Source: Phycisphaerae bacterium (GTDB lineage Bacteria; Planctomycetota; Phycisphaerae; JAAYCJ01). From it: 6,812 bases of DNA. Within the stretch, counting starts at the first letter, position 1. Every line of letters starts with the position of its first letter. Of the stretch, positions 1 through 6,516 are shown piece by piece. A program made the position numbers and the translations under genes. The notes beneath the pieces are model-generated. The model saw only the letters and a program-made list of their open reading frames with translations. It was not told the origin of the DNA and ran no database searches. The stretch is from the NCBI GenBank assembly GCA_012514125.1, contig JAAZAW010000221.1, positions 1-6,812 of the forward strand. The letters run 5' to 3'.

Positions 1-16
1 CAACATTTTAACTTAT

Positions 17-47
17 AACTTTCCAACTTTCCAACTTTCCAACTTTT
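17..47. repeat. Octamer tandem repeat at the ligA 3' end
   Basis: The unit AACTTTCC occurs three full times (17-40), followed by a fourth copy matching at 7 of 8 bases (AACTTTT) that runs into the ligA stop codon at 46-48. Looser AACTTA-like copies continue to the left edge, so the array may be longer than seen here. It shows no hairpin and no terminator. Confidence 0.85.
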
Positions 48-2070
48 ACCCCCCCATCATTTCGATTAATTTGACAAATTCCTCTTCGCTGAGGATTTTG
101 ATGCCGAGTTTTTGGGCTTTGCCCAGTTTGGAACCGGCGTCGGCTCCGACGATGAGATAATCGGTTTTTGAACTGACGCTCGAAGTGGGTTTGCCGCCGA
201 GTTTTTTGATCAATCCTTCGATTTCACTTCGGCTGAATCTTTCGAGCGTACCGGTGACGACGAATGTTTTACCGGCGAGTTTTTTTTCGGTTTGAGGTTC
301 GCCGGCGCGGAGCGATTGCATATTCACGCCGGCTTTTCGTAGATTTTCGATGACCTGACGATTGCGGTCGCTGTGGAAATAATCGTAAATGCTCTGAGCG
401 ACGACCGGGCCGATGTCGGCGACACATTGAAGGTCTTCGACACTCGCGTTCATCAACGCATCCATCGAATGATAATGATCGGTGAGCTGTTCGGCGGTGC
501 GCACGCCGATATGATGGATATTCAGGGCTGCGATCAGTTTCGCCAGGTCGCGGGATTTGCTTTCTTCGATGGCGTCGAGAAGTTTTTCGACGGATTTTTC
601 GCCCATGCGTTCAAGATCGATAAGGGAAAGGCGAGTCAGCGAATACAGATCGGCGTATTCCTTGACGAGGCCTTTATCCACGAGCTGGTCGACAATGGCG
701 GGGCCGAGATTTTCGATATTCATCTGGTCGCGGGCGCCGAAAAACGCGAGCCGTTCTTTGAGTTGAGCCGGACAGGCGGGATTGATGCAGCGAATAGCCA
801 CTTCGCCTTCGCTGCGTTCGACCGGGCCGCTGCAAACGGGGCAATGTTTGGGCGGGACGATTTCTTTTTCACCGCGAGTCTGTTCCCCGACCACCGCGAC
901 GACCTGGGGAATGATTTCGCCGGCTTTTTCGATAATAACGGTATCGCCGATTCGCACGTCGAGTTCTTTGACAATATCGATATTGTGCAAACTTGCCCGG
1001 CTGACGGTCGTGCCCGCGACCCAGACCGGGTCGAGGTCGGCCACCGGCGTGAGCGTTCCGAGTTTGCCCACTTGCCAGCGAACATCGCGTAAAATCGTCA
1101 CTCCCTGTTCGGTTTCGTATTTATAGGCGATGACCCATCGCGGCGAACGCGCGGTCGTTCCCAGCCTGTCCCGCCAATCAAAGCGATCCACCTTCACGAC
1201 CATGCCGTCGGTCTGATATTCGAGGTCGGCGCGTTTTTCGCTCCATTCCTGAATCATTTTTACCACGTCGTCAAATTTTTCAATTTTGCAAAGGTTTGGA
1301 TTGACTCCGATGCCCCATCGATGAACCATTTGGGCCAATTCGAAGTGCGAATTCACGGGTAAGGGTTTGACCTCACCAAAGCCATGACACATAAACGCGA
1401 GTTTCCGCCGGGCGACGATTCGCGGATCGAGCAGTTTAAGGGTCCCGGCGGTGGCGTTTCGTGGATTGGCGAGTTTGACTTCACCCTGCGATTCCCGTCG
1501 GCGGTTGAATTCGACAAAATCTTTTCTTGGCCAATAGACTTCACCGCGCACCTCCAGCACATCGGGCCAATCCTTGCCGTGAAGGACCAGCGGAATGGTT
1601 TTGATGGTTTTGAGATTTTGGGTGATGTCGTCGCCGAATTCACCGTCGCCGCGCGTGGCCCCCATCACCAGCCGACCTTTTTCGTATCGTAACGTCACCG
1701 CCACACCGTCGATTTTCGGGTCCACCACATAATCGACTTCATCCACGCCGAGAGTTCTGCGAACACGACGATGGAATTCCTGCAATTCCCCGAAATTATA
1801 GGTGTTGTCGATTGAAAGCATGGGAACCGCATGCCGCACGCGTTCAAAACCTTCGATGGGCCGTTCGCCCACACGCTGCGTCGGAGAATCGGGAGTGACC
1901 AGGTCCGGATGTTCTTTCTCCAGGTCCTTAAGGCGCTGCATCAGTTGATCATACTCGCGGTCGGAAATTTCCGGTTCACTTTTGGTGTAATACAGGTAAT
2001 CGTGGTGGTGAATTTCGTCCCGCAGTTTTTTTATTTCTTCCGCGATTGCATCACTTTGTCGAGTTTCCAT
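46..2070 (-). CDS. ligA: NAD-dependent DNA ligase LigA
   Basis: Seals nicks in duplex DNA using NAD+, in replication and repair, in the cytoplasm. The 674-residue length from the chosen start is normal for the family. Visible domains, in order: an N-terminal Ia domain (about 1-70, with HHHDYLYY and EISDREYD); the adenylation domain with the nucleotide-accepting lysine K119 in PKIDG, then the ATRGDGEFGDDIT, YQTDGMVVKVD and ARSPRWVIAYKY motifs; an OB fold (about 325-400, with DVRIGDTVIIEKAGEIIPQ); a four-cysteine zinc finger (C410, C413, C428, C433); helix-hairpin-helix repeats (about 450-575); and a C-terminal BRCT domain (about 596-674). The longest frame starts at 2115, directly abutting the upstream stop codon. 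I prefer the ATG at 2070 because GGGAGG lies 8 bases before it and because family members begin near this point. The residue two before the catalytic lysine is Asp, where Glu is usual. Likely co-transcribed with the upstream phosphodiesterase gene, 45 bases away. Confidence 0.97.
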   Translation of the reverse strand: METRQSDAIAEEIKKLRDEIHHHDYLYYTKSEPEISDREYDQLMQRLKDLEKEHPDLVTPDSPTQRVGERPIEGFERVRHAVPMLSIDNTYNFGELQEFHRRVRRTLGVDEVDYVVDPKIDGVAVTLRYEKGRLVMGATRGDGEFGDDITQNLKTIKTIPLVLHGKDWPDVLEVRGEVYWPRKDFVEFNRRRESQGEVKLANPRNATAGTLKLLDPRIVARRKLAFMCHGFGEVKPLPVNSHFELAQMVHRWGIGVNPNLCKIEKFDDVVKMIQEWSEKRADLEYQTDGMVVKVDRFDWRDRLGTTARSPRWVIAYKYETEQGVTILRDVRWQVGKLGTLTPVADLDPVWVAGTTVSRASLHNIDIVKELDVRIGDTVIIEKAGEIIPQVVAVVGEQTRGEKEIVPPKHCPVCSGPVERSEGEVAIRCINPACPAQLKERLAFFGARDQMNIENLGPAIVDQLVDKGLVKEYADLYSLTRLSLIDLERMGEKSVEKLLDAIEESKSRDLAKLIAALNIHHIGVRTAEQLTDHYHSMDALMNASVEDLQCVADIGPVVAQSIYDYFHSDRNRQVIENLRKAGVNMQSLRAGEPQTEKKLAGKTFVVTGTLERFSRSEIEGLIKKLGGKPTSSVSSKTDYLIVGADAGSKLGKAQKLGIKILSEEEFVKLIEMMGG

Positions 2071-2078
2071 ATTTGTCG

Positions 2079-2084
2079 CCTCCC
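2079..2084 (-). promoter_or_regulatory. Shine-Dalgarno site that decides the ligA start
   Basis: On the minus strand this reads GGGAGG, with GGAGG ending 8 bases before the ATG at 2070-2068. The alternative in-frame ATG at 2115 overlaps nothing comparable: it follows directly on the TAG of the upstream gene and would add 15 residues not expected in LigA proteins. This supports the internal start. Confidence 0.8.
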
Positions 2085-2115
2085 TGAACAGCATTTGTTT
2101 TTTCTCAATCTGCAT

Positions 2116-3792
2116 CTATCGTACCGGCTGAGTGGCTGTCGCCGATTTCTTGAGCAGCGGCAGCAGTGATCGGCCGTCGATGGGATTAATCGCATCGAGC
2201 CGATCAAGCTTACCGAGCATCTCCAACACTGTCGGCATGACGTCCACCAGTCGGGCGGCTCGCAAGGTCGAACCTGCGGGAATTTCCGGACCGGCGAACA
2301 TGAACGGAACGATCATATCCTCGCGAACCACCGAACCATGTCCGCCAATATTGTCCCGTCCAAAATTCCAGCCTTCCTTGGCAAAGGCAACGATCTGTCC
2401 TGCGCGTTTGGAGTCGAACATCTCCGTCACCGCGGTAATAAAATCGGGAAATTCACTATCGCAGTTGGCATCGAGCCAGGTTTGTGCGTCAAAAAAACCC
2501 GCATCGACCCAAGCGGCGGTTGGTGCGTGCTCTTTATAGTTCAGCGGATCGCCCGTGATGGGTTGATATCGATAGACCCGGGTTCCATCGGACTCCATCC
2601 GACGGGAAATTATCGCCTGGCTATCGCCTTTCTTAACCAATACCGTGTTCGTCCCCATTTTAGCAACGACGATTTTTACCCCCTCTTGATCAGCCAGCGA
2701 ATCGAGCAAATCTTTCCCGCATGTCGCTTCGAGAGAGTGCGGATAATACTCTTTCAGAAAATGCCGAACCTGCTCGAAAGAAGGCTCATCGATCCATGAA
2801 TCGCTGCACCGGAGGTGAATATGGCAACGACGCGATCCGCCATTAACCAGCACGACTCGGTATTTTTTCAGATACTCATGCCACTTACAGGCATTTTCCT
2901 TTTCCAGGAACCAGTTGTCCACGACCGGAATCTTAAGCGTTTGACGAAAATAATCGACCGGCAGCCAGTAACAATCGATTTCCATCGGAAGATGACCATG
3001 ATCGCTCACGAGCAACAGGTAGTAATCGTCGAGTAATCCATTTTTTTCTATGGCCCGACATATCCGCCCGACTTGGGTATCGACGTTAATCAGGGCTTGA
3101 CGATACTTTTCTGAATTCGCGTCATATTTATGACCTATGCTGTCGACGGCAGGAAAGTAAGCGAGAATAAAATCAGGCCATCGACCGTTTTGATTGGCAC
3201 AGACGGCAATTTCCTCGAAACGTTTCGCCACAAGCCGGTCGATTTCCAGATCACACCCATAGAAATAATTGACGCCGGAACTCATCCAGTTATCGTAAGG
3301 CCGTGTCGCCCCCCGGCGATGAGCGGTCTGGATGGTGACGGTATACTTATCTTCAAGCGCTTCATAAATTGTGGCGGCGCGAATATCGTGGTCCACTTTC
3401 TGATAACTTCGAATGAACATGTAATTTTGATATTTTCCAGAAACGCGGTCGAACCATTTGTTTCCCATGACATCGTGCCGGCCCGGATAACAGCCTGTGG
3501 TAATCGAACTGATGGCGGCATAGGTGATACTGGGGACGACACTGACACCGTTTTCGACATGGCAACCGCGATCATAAAGATATCGGCGGATATTGGGAAG
3601 CTCGCCCTGGTCAATCATTCCCTGGGCCACATTGGCCCGCATTCCGTCAACCAGGAAGACAATGACTCTGGCCGGCGGGACCTGAACCTGTGAATCCACC
3701 TGGATGTTCAAAGGTCGATCACAGGCACAGCCGCACATAAAAAACAGGCCGCAGGTCAGAACGCCGGCAGCCGACAAATATTTCCAAATCAT
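2116..3792 (-). CDS. Predicted lipoprotein, type I phosphodiesterase/nucleotide pyrophosphatase family (alkaline phosphatase superfamily)
   Basis: A 558-residue exported hydrolase, expected to cleave phosphodiester or pyrophosphate bonds with two metal ions. The substrate cannot be read from the sequence. All expected metal and catalytic positions are present: D49 (FLVDGMR), the nucleophile T90 in PSITYAA followed by TTGCYPGRHD, D217 and H221 (AVDSIGHKY), D264 and H265 (VSDHGH) and H485 (GGHGS). Residues about 270-475 between the last two motifs form a long insert containing GDPLNY, as in bacterial members of this family. The N-terminus has a lysine, a hydrophobic stretch (about 6-19) and a cysteine cluster at C20, C22 and C24. 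This suggests a lipoprotein signal, with C22 the likeliest lipidation site, although the lipobox is not canonical. AAGGA lies 5 bases before the ATG. It is divergent from lpxA and upstream of ligA on the same strand. Other alkaline phosphatase superfamily roles (phosphonoacetate hydrolase, sulfatase-like) are less likely, as no sulfatase CxPxR motif is seen. Confidence 0.9.
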   Translation of the reverse strand: MIWKYLSAAGVLTCGLFFMCGCACDRPLNIQVDSQVQVPPARVIVFLVDGMRANVAQGMIDQGELPNIRRYLYDRGCHVENGVSVVPSITYAAISSITTGCYPGRHDVMGNKWFDRVSGKYQNYMFIRSYQKVDHDIRAATIYEALEDKYTVTIQTAHRRGATRPYDNWMSSGVNYFYGCDLEIDRLVAKRFEEIAVCANQNGRWPDFILAYFPAVDSIGHKYDANSEKYRQALINVDTQVGRICRAIEKNGLLDDYYLLLVSDHGHLPMEIDCYWLPVDYFRQTLKIPVVDNWFLEKENACKWHEYLKKYRVVLVNGGSRRCHIHLRCSDSWIDEPSFEQVRHFLKEYYPHSLEATCGKDLLDSLADQEGVKIVVAKMGTNTVLVKKGDSQAIISRRMESDGTRVYRYQPITGDPLNYKEHAPTAAWVDAGFFDAQTWLDANCDSEFPDFITAVTEMFDSKRAGQIVAFAKEGWNFGRDNIGGHGSVVREDMIVPFMFAGPEIPAGSTLRAARLVDVMPTVLEMLGKLDRLDAINPIDGRSLLPLLKKSATATQPVR

Positions 3793-3797
3793 TGTAT

Positions 3798-3802
3798 TCC
3801 TT
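3798..3802 (-). promoter_or_regulatory. Shine-Dalgarno site of the phosphodiesterase gene
   Basis: On the minus strand the sequence is CGAAAGGAATACA before the ATG. The AAGGA core lies 5 bases before the start codon. This supports the start at 3792, which also gives a clean signal peptide. Confidence 0.65.
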
Positions 3803-3805
3803 TCG

Positions 3806-3834
3806 TTGTTATCGCCTTGTGCAGGCGTTAAAAT
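3806..3834 (+). promoter_or_regulatory. Candidate sigma70-type promoter for the lpxA operon
   Basis: TTGTTA at 3806-3811 (4 of 6 matches to TTGACA) and TAAAAT at 3829-3834 (5 of 6 matches to TATAAT) are separated by exactly 17 bases. Transcription would begin near 3841, giving a leader of about 100 bases before lpxA. The spacer contains a perfect inverted repeat (3813-3827). The call rests on consensus matching by eye only. Confidence 0.4.
3813..3827. repeat. Short perfect inverted repeat in the candidate lpxA promoter spacer
   Basis: CGCCT and AGGCG flank the 5-base loop TGTGC. It sits between the proposed -35 and -10 boxes of the rightward promoter. On the minus strand it falls in the presumed leader of the phosphodiesterase gene, about 10 bases upstream of its Shine-Dalgarno. 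It could be an operator or a small RNA hairpin. Arms this short can arise by chance. Confidence 0.45.
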
Positions 3835-3843
3835 ATCTCAAAG

Positions 3844-3870
3844 TTTATATGAACCGGTTTGCAAAATCAA
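3844..3870 (-). promoter_or_regulatory. Weak candidate promoter for the phosphodiesterase-ligA unit
   Basis: On the minus strand TTGATT (3870-3865) and TATAAA (3849-3844) are separated by 15 bases, shorter than the preferred 17. The palindrome AACCGGTT (3852-3859) lies in the spacer. A promoter must exist in this divergent region, but this particular one is only the best visual match. Confidence 0.25.
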
Positions 3871-3871
3871 T

Positions 3872-3904
3872 TCCGGAATCGCGGAGGTCCAAAGCGAATC
3901 CGGA
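3872..3904. repeat. Imperfect 11-base-arm inverted repeat in the lpxA leader
   Basis: TCCGGAATCGC (3872-3882) and GCGAATCCGGA (3894-3904) pair at 10 of 11 positions, with one A-A mismatch, around the 11-base loop GGAGGTCCAAA. The left arm overlaps a perfect 10-base palindrome, ATTCCGGAAT (3870-3879). As RNA it would form a hairpin ending about 20 bases before the lpxA Shine-Dalgarno. As DNA it is a plausible operator just upstream of the weak leftward -35 box. There is no T-run after it, so it is not an intrinsic terminator. Confidence 0.6.
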
Positions 3905-3924
3905 GAGGGTTTTGATAAATTTTT

Positions 3925-3929
3925 GGAGG
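3925..3929 (+). promoter_or_regulatory. Shine-Dalgarno site of lpxA
   Basis: GGAGG lies 11 bases before the ATG at 3941, slightly farther than optimal. It fixes the lpxA start, which matches the usual LpxA N-terminus (M-S-I-H-P-T-A). A second GGAGG (3883-3887) lies in the loop of the upstream inverted repeat but has no start codon nearby. Confidence 0.7.
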
Positions 3930-3940
3930 TTATTTAATCA

Positions 3941-4756
3941 ATGTCGATACATCCGACCGCAATTGTTGCATCCGGCGCCAACATCGATCCGACTGTGGAG
4001 ATCGGTCCCTATGCGATTATCGAAGACGAAGTCACTATCGGGGCAGGTTGTGTGATTCATCCACACGCCGTGATTAAAAAGTTCACGACGCTTGGAAACA
4101 ACAACCTCATCCACGCCGGAGCCGTCATCGGCGATGAACCCCAGGACCTCGCTTTTTTGGGAAAACCCAGTTACGTTCGACTCGGCGACCATAACATTAT
4201 TCGGGAATATGTCACAATCCACCGCGGTACGACCCCGGATTCACAAACCGTACTGGGCAATCACTGCTTCCTGATGGCCTGCTCACACGTCGGCCATAAC
4301 TGCCGACTCGGCGATCGTGTCATTCTGGCCAACGGTATGCTGCTTGCGGGGCATGTCACCGTCGGCAACAACGCCTTTCTCAGCGGCAACGCCGTCGTCC
4401 ATCAATTTACCCGCATTGGCCGACTTTGCATGCTCTCCGGCGGTTCAAGAATGGTCATGGACCTGCCCCCCTTCATGATGGGACACGGCGACAGCGATTG
4501 CGTGGGCATTAATCGTGTCGGTCTGCGGCGTGCCGGTTATTCGGCCCAACAAATCATGGAAGTTCGGGCCGCCTATCGACTGCTGTATCTGAGCGGTATG
4601 AGCTTTACCAAAGCCATTGGACAACTGGAGGAATCTTCACCCAATGAACTGGTACAGGAAATCATCGATTTTATCAAAGCCCCTTCCAAACGCGGTATCG
4701 CCGGGCCACCGCCGGGCGCACGGTCAAAATCCAATCGGACCTCGGACGATGAGTAA
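3941..4756 (+). CDS. lpxA: Acyl-ACP--UDP-N-acetylglucosamine O-acyltransferase (LpxA)
   Basis: First enzyme of lipid A synthesis: transfers a 3-hydroxyacyl chain from acyl carrier protein to UDP-GlcNAc in the cytoplasm. The 271 residues compare with about 262 in E. coli. The N-terminal two thirds is a left-handed beta helix of hexapeptide repeats (IHPTAIV, VEIGPYAII, VTIGAGCVI and so on). Family motifs are present: IIREYVTIHRGT, HVGHNC with H119 as the expected catalytic base (E. coli H125), LAGHV with H138, VHQF with H154, and the C-terminal helical part with GLRRAGYS. G167 aligns with E. coli G173, the chain-length ruler, which suggests a long (C14-like) acyl chain. Two substrate-site positions differ: the lysine of the usual PQDLKY is Ala here (PQDLAF, A71), and the RRG of E. 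coli is RAG. A polar tail of about 20 residues follows the usual end. It overlaps the next gene by 8 bases. A divergent LpxA paralogue with a shifted substrate cannot be excluded. Confidence 0.92.
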   Translation: MSIHPTAIVASGANIDPTVEIGPYAIIEDEVTIGAGCVIHPHAVIKKFTTLGNNNLIHAGAVIGDEPQDLAFLGKPSYVRLGDHNIIREYVTIHRGTTPDSQTVLGNHCFLMACSHVGHNCRLGDRVILANGMLLAGHVTVGNNAFLSGNAVVHQFTRIGRLCMLSGGSRMVMDLPPFMMGHGDSDCVGINRVGLRRAGYSAQQIMEVRAAYRLLYLSGMSFTKAIGQLEESSPNELVQEIIDFIKAPSKRGIAGPPPGARSKSNRTSDDE

Positions 4757-5795
4757 ATTATCTTTCACCATCCTTATTATTGGGCTGTCGATCCATCCGG
4801 CGCTAAGCCCGGGTGAATCGGTCAATGCTCAAACCCAACCGACCACGCGCGAAGTTTCGCCCATCACCGACGTTCGCTGGAAGGATGGGACTTGTCCGAT
4901 TTGCGAAAAAAAAGTCTCGCTCGCCCTGGTCAGCCCCATCGGAGTCAACGCCGGTGTCGATCGCGATCTTTTCACCCGATCTCTCGGACCTCAGCCCGAA
5001 TTTTATCTGATTAACACCTGTCCGAGTTGTCAGTTCAGCGGCTACCTGACCGACTTTGAATTGACCCTGATTCCCGGCGACAAAGAACGCATCAAAAAAC
5101 ATCTTAAACCCATTAAATCAATCCGCCCCTCCGCCAAACCGCAGGAAATCGAAACACTCGACAAATACGATCTGGCGTGGCAAACATTTAAAATTCTCGA
5201 CCGAAGCGATGAAGCCCTGGCCTGGCTCGCCTTGCGTGCCAGTTGGGTCTGCCGCGATCAATATTGCATCCTGCCCCGCCATCCGCTGTTAACTCAGGTG
5301 TTTACCCAAGCGGGTACACTGGCAGGTCCTCCCGACGAAAAAACCAATCCCGCCGACCGTGAACTTGAACAGGCCGACAAACTCGCCCGGAAATTCAGCC
5401 TTGGCGATGTTCCTCCCCAGGAGTGTTGGGCCTGGAACACCGCAATCGGATTACTCTATCGCCGACACGGCGAAAATTCGCAGGCTTTACCTTATCTCGA
5501 ATCAGCCCTGGCCGATGCGCAAACGCCCCCCCCTGTCGTACAAAGCATCCGCCTGATGAAACAATCGATTGACGACGAATTATTCTGGCAGCAACGAGCG
5601 GCAGAGTCATTGCGTCGGGCGATAGACGACCGAAAAATCAGCCGGGACAACCAACCCGTCGCCACTTACCTGCTCGGACAGTTATATTGGCGACTGGGCA
5701 AAAAAGACCTTGCCGCCCGTTGGCTTAAAAAAGCGATGCTCGATCCAAATCTGCCGCCGAACCTGGTCGAATGGGCACGAACCACAAAAAATTGA
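4749..5795 (+). CDS. Predicted exported DUF2225-like protein with two CxxC motifs and a TPR-like C-terminus
   Basis: A 348-residue protein of unknown function. The N-terminus is a signal peptide (SKLSFTILIIGLSIHP core) with a likely cleavage after V25-N26-A27. Two CxxC pairs, C49-C52 (TCPICEKK) and C91-C94 (CPSCQFSGYLTDF), fit a zinc ribbon as in DUF2225. The following ALAWLALRASWVCRD (about 156-170) matches the helical segment that follows in that family. Residues about 227-257 and 304-334 look like tetratricopeptide repeats (WAWNTAIGLLYRRHGE; YLLGQLYWRLGKKDLAARW). The start at 4749 was chosen because it gives the signal peptide and overlaps the lpxA stop by 8 bases; a longer frame from 4617 lies inside lpxA. 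No Shine-Dalgarno is evident, so translation is probably coupled to lpxA. The partner or ligand cannot be inferred. A scaffold role in the periplasm is one guess. Confidence 0.82.
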   Translation: MSKLSFTILIIGLSIHPALSPGESVNAQTQPTTREVSPITDVRWKDGTCPICEKKVSLALVSPIGVNAGVDRDLFTRSLGPQPEFYLINTCPSCQFSGYLTDFELTLIPGDKERIKKHLKPIKSIRPSAKPQEIETLDKYDLAWQTFKILDRSDEALAWLALRASWVCRDQYCILPRHPLLTQVFTQAGTLAGPPDEKTNPADRELEQADKLARKFSLGDVPPQECWAWNTAIGLLYRRHGENSQALPYLESALADAQTPPPVVQSIRLMKQSIDDELFWQQRAAESLRRAIDDRKISRDNQPVATYLLGQLYWRLGKKDLAARWLKKAMLDPNLPPNLVEWARTTKN

Positions 5796-5799
5796 AACC

Positions 5800-6498
5800 A
5801 TGAAGAACATTCATCCGACAATCTGGCCGACGAATCCTGCCGAGGCAATCGCTCTGCAGAAAACACTGGCGGATCAAGTCGTTATCGCCCCACTCAATCA
5901 TCCGGTGAAAATCGTCGCCGCCGTCGATCTTGCCCATATCGGTCCACCCCGACGGCCTGAAAAACAAGTCGCCGGTGTCGTTGTCTATGATCTGGAAACC
6001 CGAACCGTGATCGAGCGCCGTTCGCTGATCTCGCCGGTTACCTTTCCGTACATTCCGGGCCTGCTCTCGTTCCGTGAAGCCCCCGCCGCCATTGAAGTCA
6101 TCCAAAAAATCAAATCGCGGGTCGATGTTTTTCTCATGGACGGTCAGGGACTGGCCCATCCTCGAAAATTCGGCATCGCCTGTCATATCGGCGTCCTGAT
6201 CGATCGCCCAACCCTTGGCTGCGCTAAAAGCAGACTCGTCGGAGAACCCGCTCGTGAATTGCCCGCGAAAAAAGGTCAATGGGTCGATCTGCTCTTTAAA
6301 AATGAACCCGTCGGGGCACTGCTGCGAACGCGCGACAACGTCAAACCGCTCTATATTTCTGCGGGCCATCGCATTACACTCAGCGAATCCATCGACATCG
6401 TTCTGCGTGCCTGCGACCGTTATCGCTTGCCGGAACCCGCCCGTATGGCGCATAATTATGTCACCGAAATTTCAAAAAGCATGATAAACTCTCGTTAA
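5800..6498 (+). CDS. nfi: Endonuclease V (deoxyinosine 3'-endonuclease)
   Basis: Repairs deaminated bases by nicking the strand one nucleotide 3' of deoxyinosine; cytoplasmic. The 232 residues fit the family (about 220-230). Conserved elements: D43 in VAAVDLAHIG, the Y84 wedge in PYIPG followed by LLSFRE (E93), D114 in MDGQGLAHPRKFGIACHIG (with H120), K143 in GCAKSRLVGE, and H190 in ISAGHRI. D43, E93 and D114 are the expected metal ligands, so the enzyme should be active. The start at 5800 lies 4 bases after the preceding stop. An in-frame start at 5710 would add 30 residues lying inside the upstream gene and lacking family similarity. There is no Shine-Dalgarno, so reinitiation after the upstream gene is likely. 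It is the third gene of the lpxA-led run. Confidence 0.95.
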   Translation: MKNIHPTIWPTNPAEAIALQKTLADQVVIAPLNHPVKIVAAVDLAHIGPPRRPEKQVAGVVVYDLETRTVIERRSLISPVTFPYIPGLLSFREAPAAIEVIQKIKSRVDVFLMDGQGLAHPRKFGIACHIGVLIDRPTLGCAKSRLVGEPARELPAKKGQWVDLLFKNEPVGALLRTRDNVKPLYISAGHRITLSESIDIVLRACDRYRLPEPARMAHNYVTEISKSMINSR

Positions 6499-6503
6499 TA
6501 CGA

Positions 6504-6509
6504 TAAAAT
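6504..6509 (+). promoter_or_regulatory. Candidate -10 box for a leaderless transcript of the enolase-superfamily gene
   Basis: TAAAAT lies exactly 7 bases before the ATG at 6517, and ATGATA (6481-6486, 4 of 6 matches to TTGACA) lies 17 bases upstream of it. Transcription would begin at or next to the A of the start codon. No Shine-Dalgarno is visible, which fits leaderless translation, but read-through from nfi is equally possible. Confidence 0.3.
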
Positions 6510-6516
6510 AGTCATC

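Noticed and set aside
1..45. CRISPR array or terminator after ligA
   Set aside because: The repeats are 8 bases long with no spacers and no self-complementarity, so this is a simple tandem repeat.
373..1092. A 239-codon open frame on the plus strand opposite ligA
   Set aside because: It lies wholly within the clearly conserved ligA gene, has no ribosome site, and its product is low-complexity (Phe/Asp/Gly-rich) without a recognisable family. It is a codon-bias shadow.
2071..2115. Upstream ATG of ligA at 2115, giving a 689-residue protein
   Set aside because: The start directly abuts the previous stop, and the extra 15 residues are not expected in LigA. The ATG at 2070 has a strong GGGAGG at 8-base spacing. 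Coupled translation from 2115 cannot be fully excluded.
3130..3693. A 187-codon open frame on the plus strand opposite the phosphodiesterase gene
   Set aside because: It overlaps the conserved N-terminal catalytic motifs of the real gene on the other strand and has no similarity that I recognise.
3813..3904. Intrinsic terminator in the divergent intergenic region
   Set aside because: Two inverted repeats exist, but neither is followed by a T-run in either direction, and a terminator makes no sense between divergent starts.
4617..4748. Longer N-terminus for the DUF2225-like protein
   Set aside because: These 44 codons lie inside lpxA in another frame and would bury the signal peptide.
5725..6453. 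A 242-codon open frame on the minus strand opposite nfi
   Set aside because: Antisense to an intact endonuclease V with all catalytic residues. No ribosome site and no recognisable motifs.
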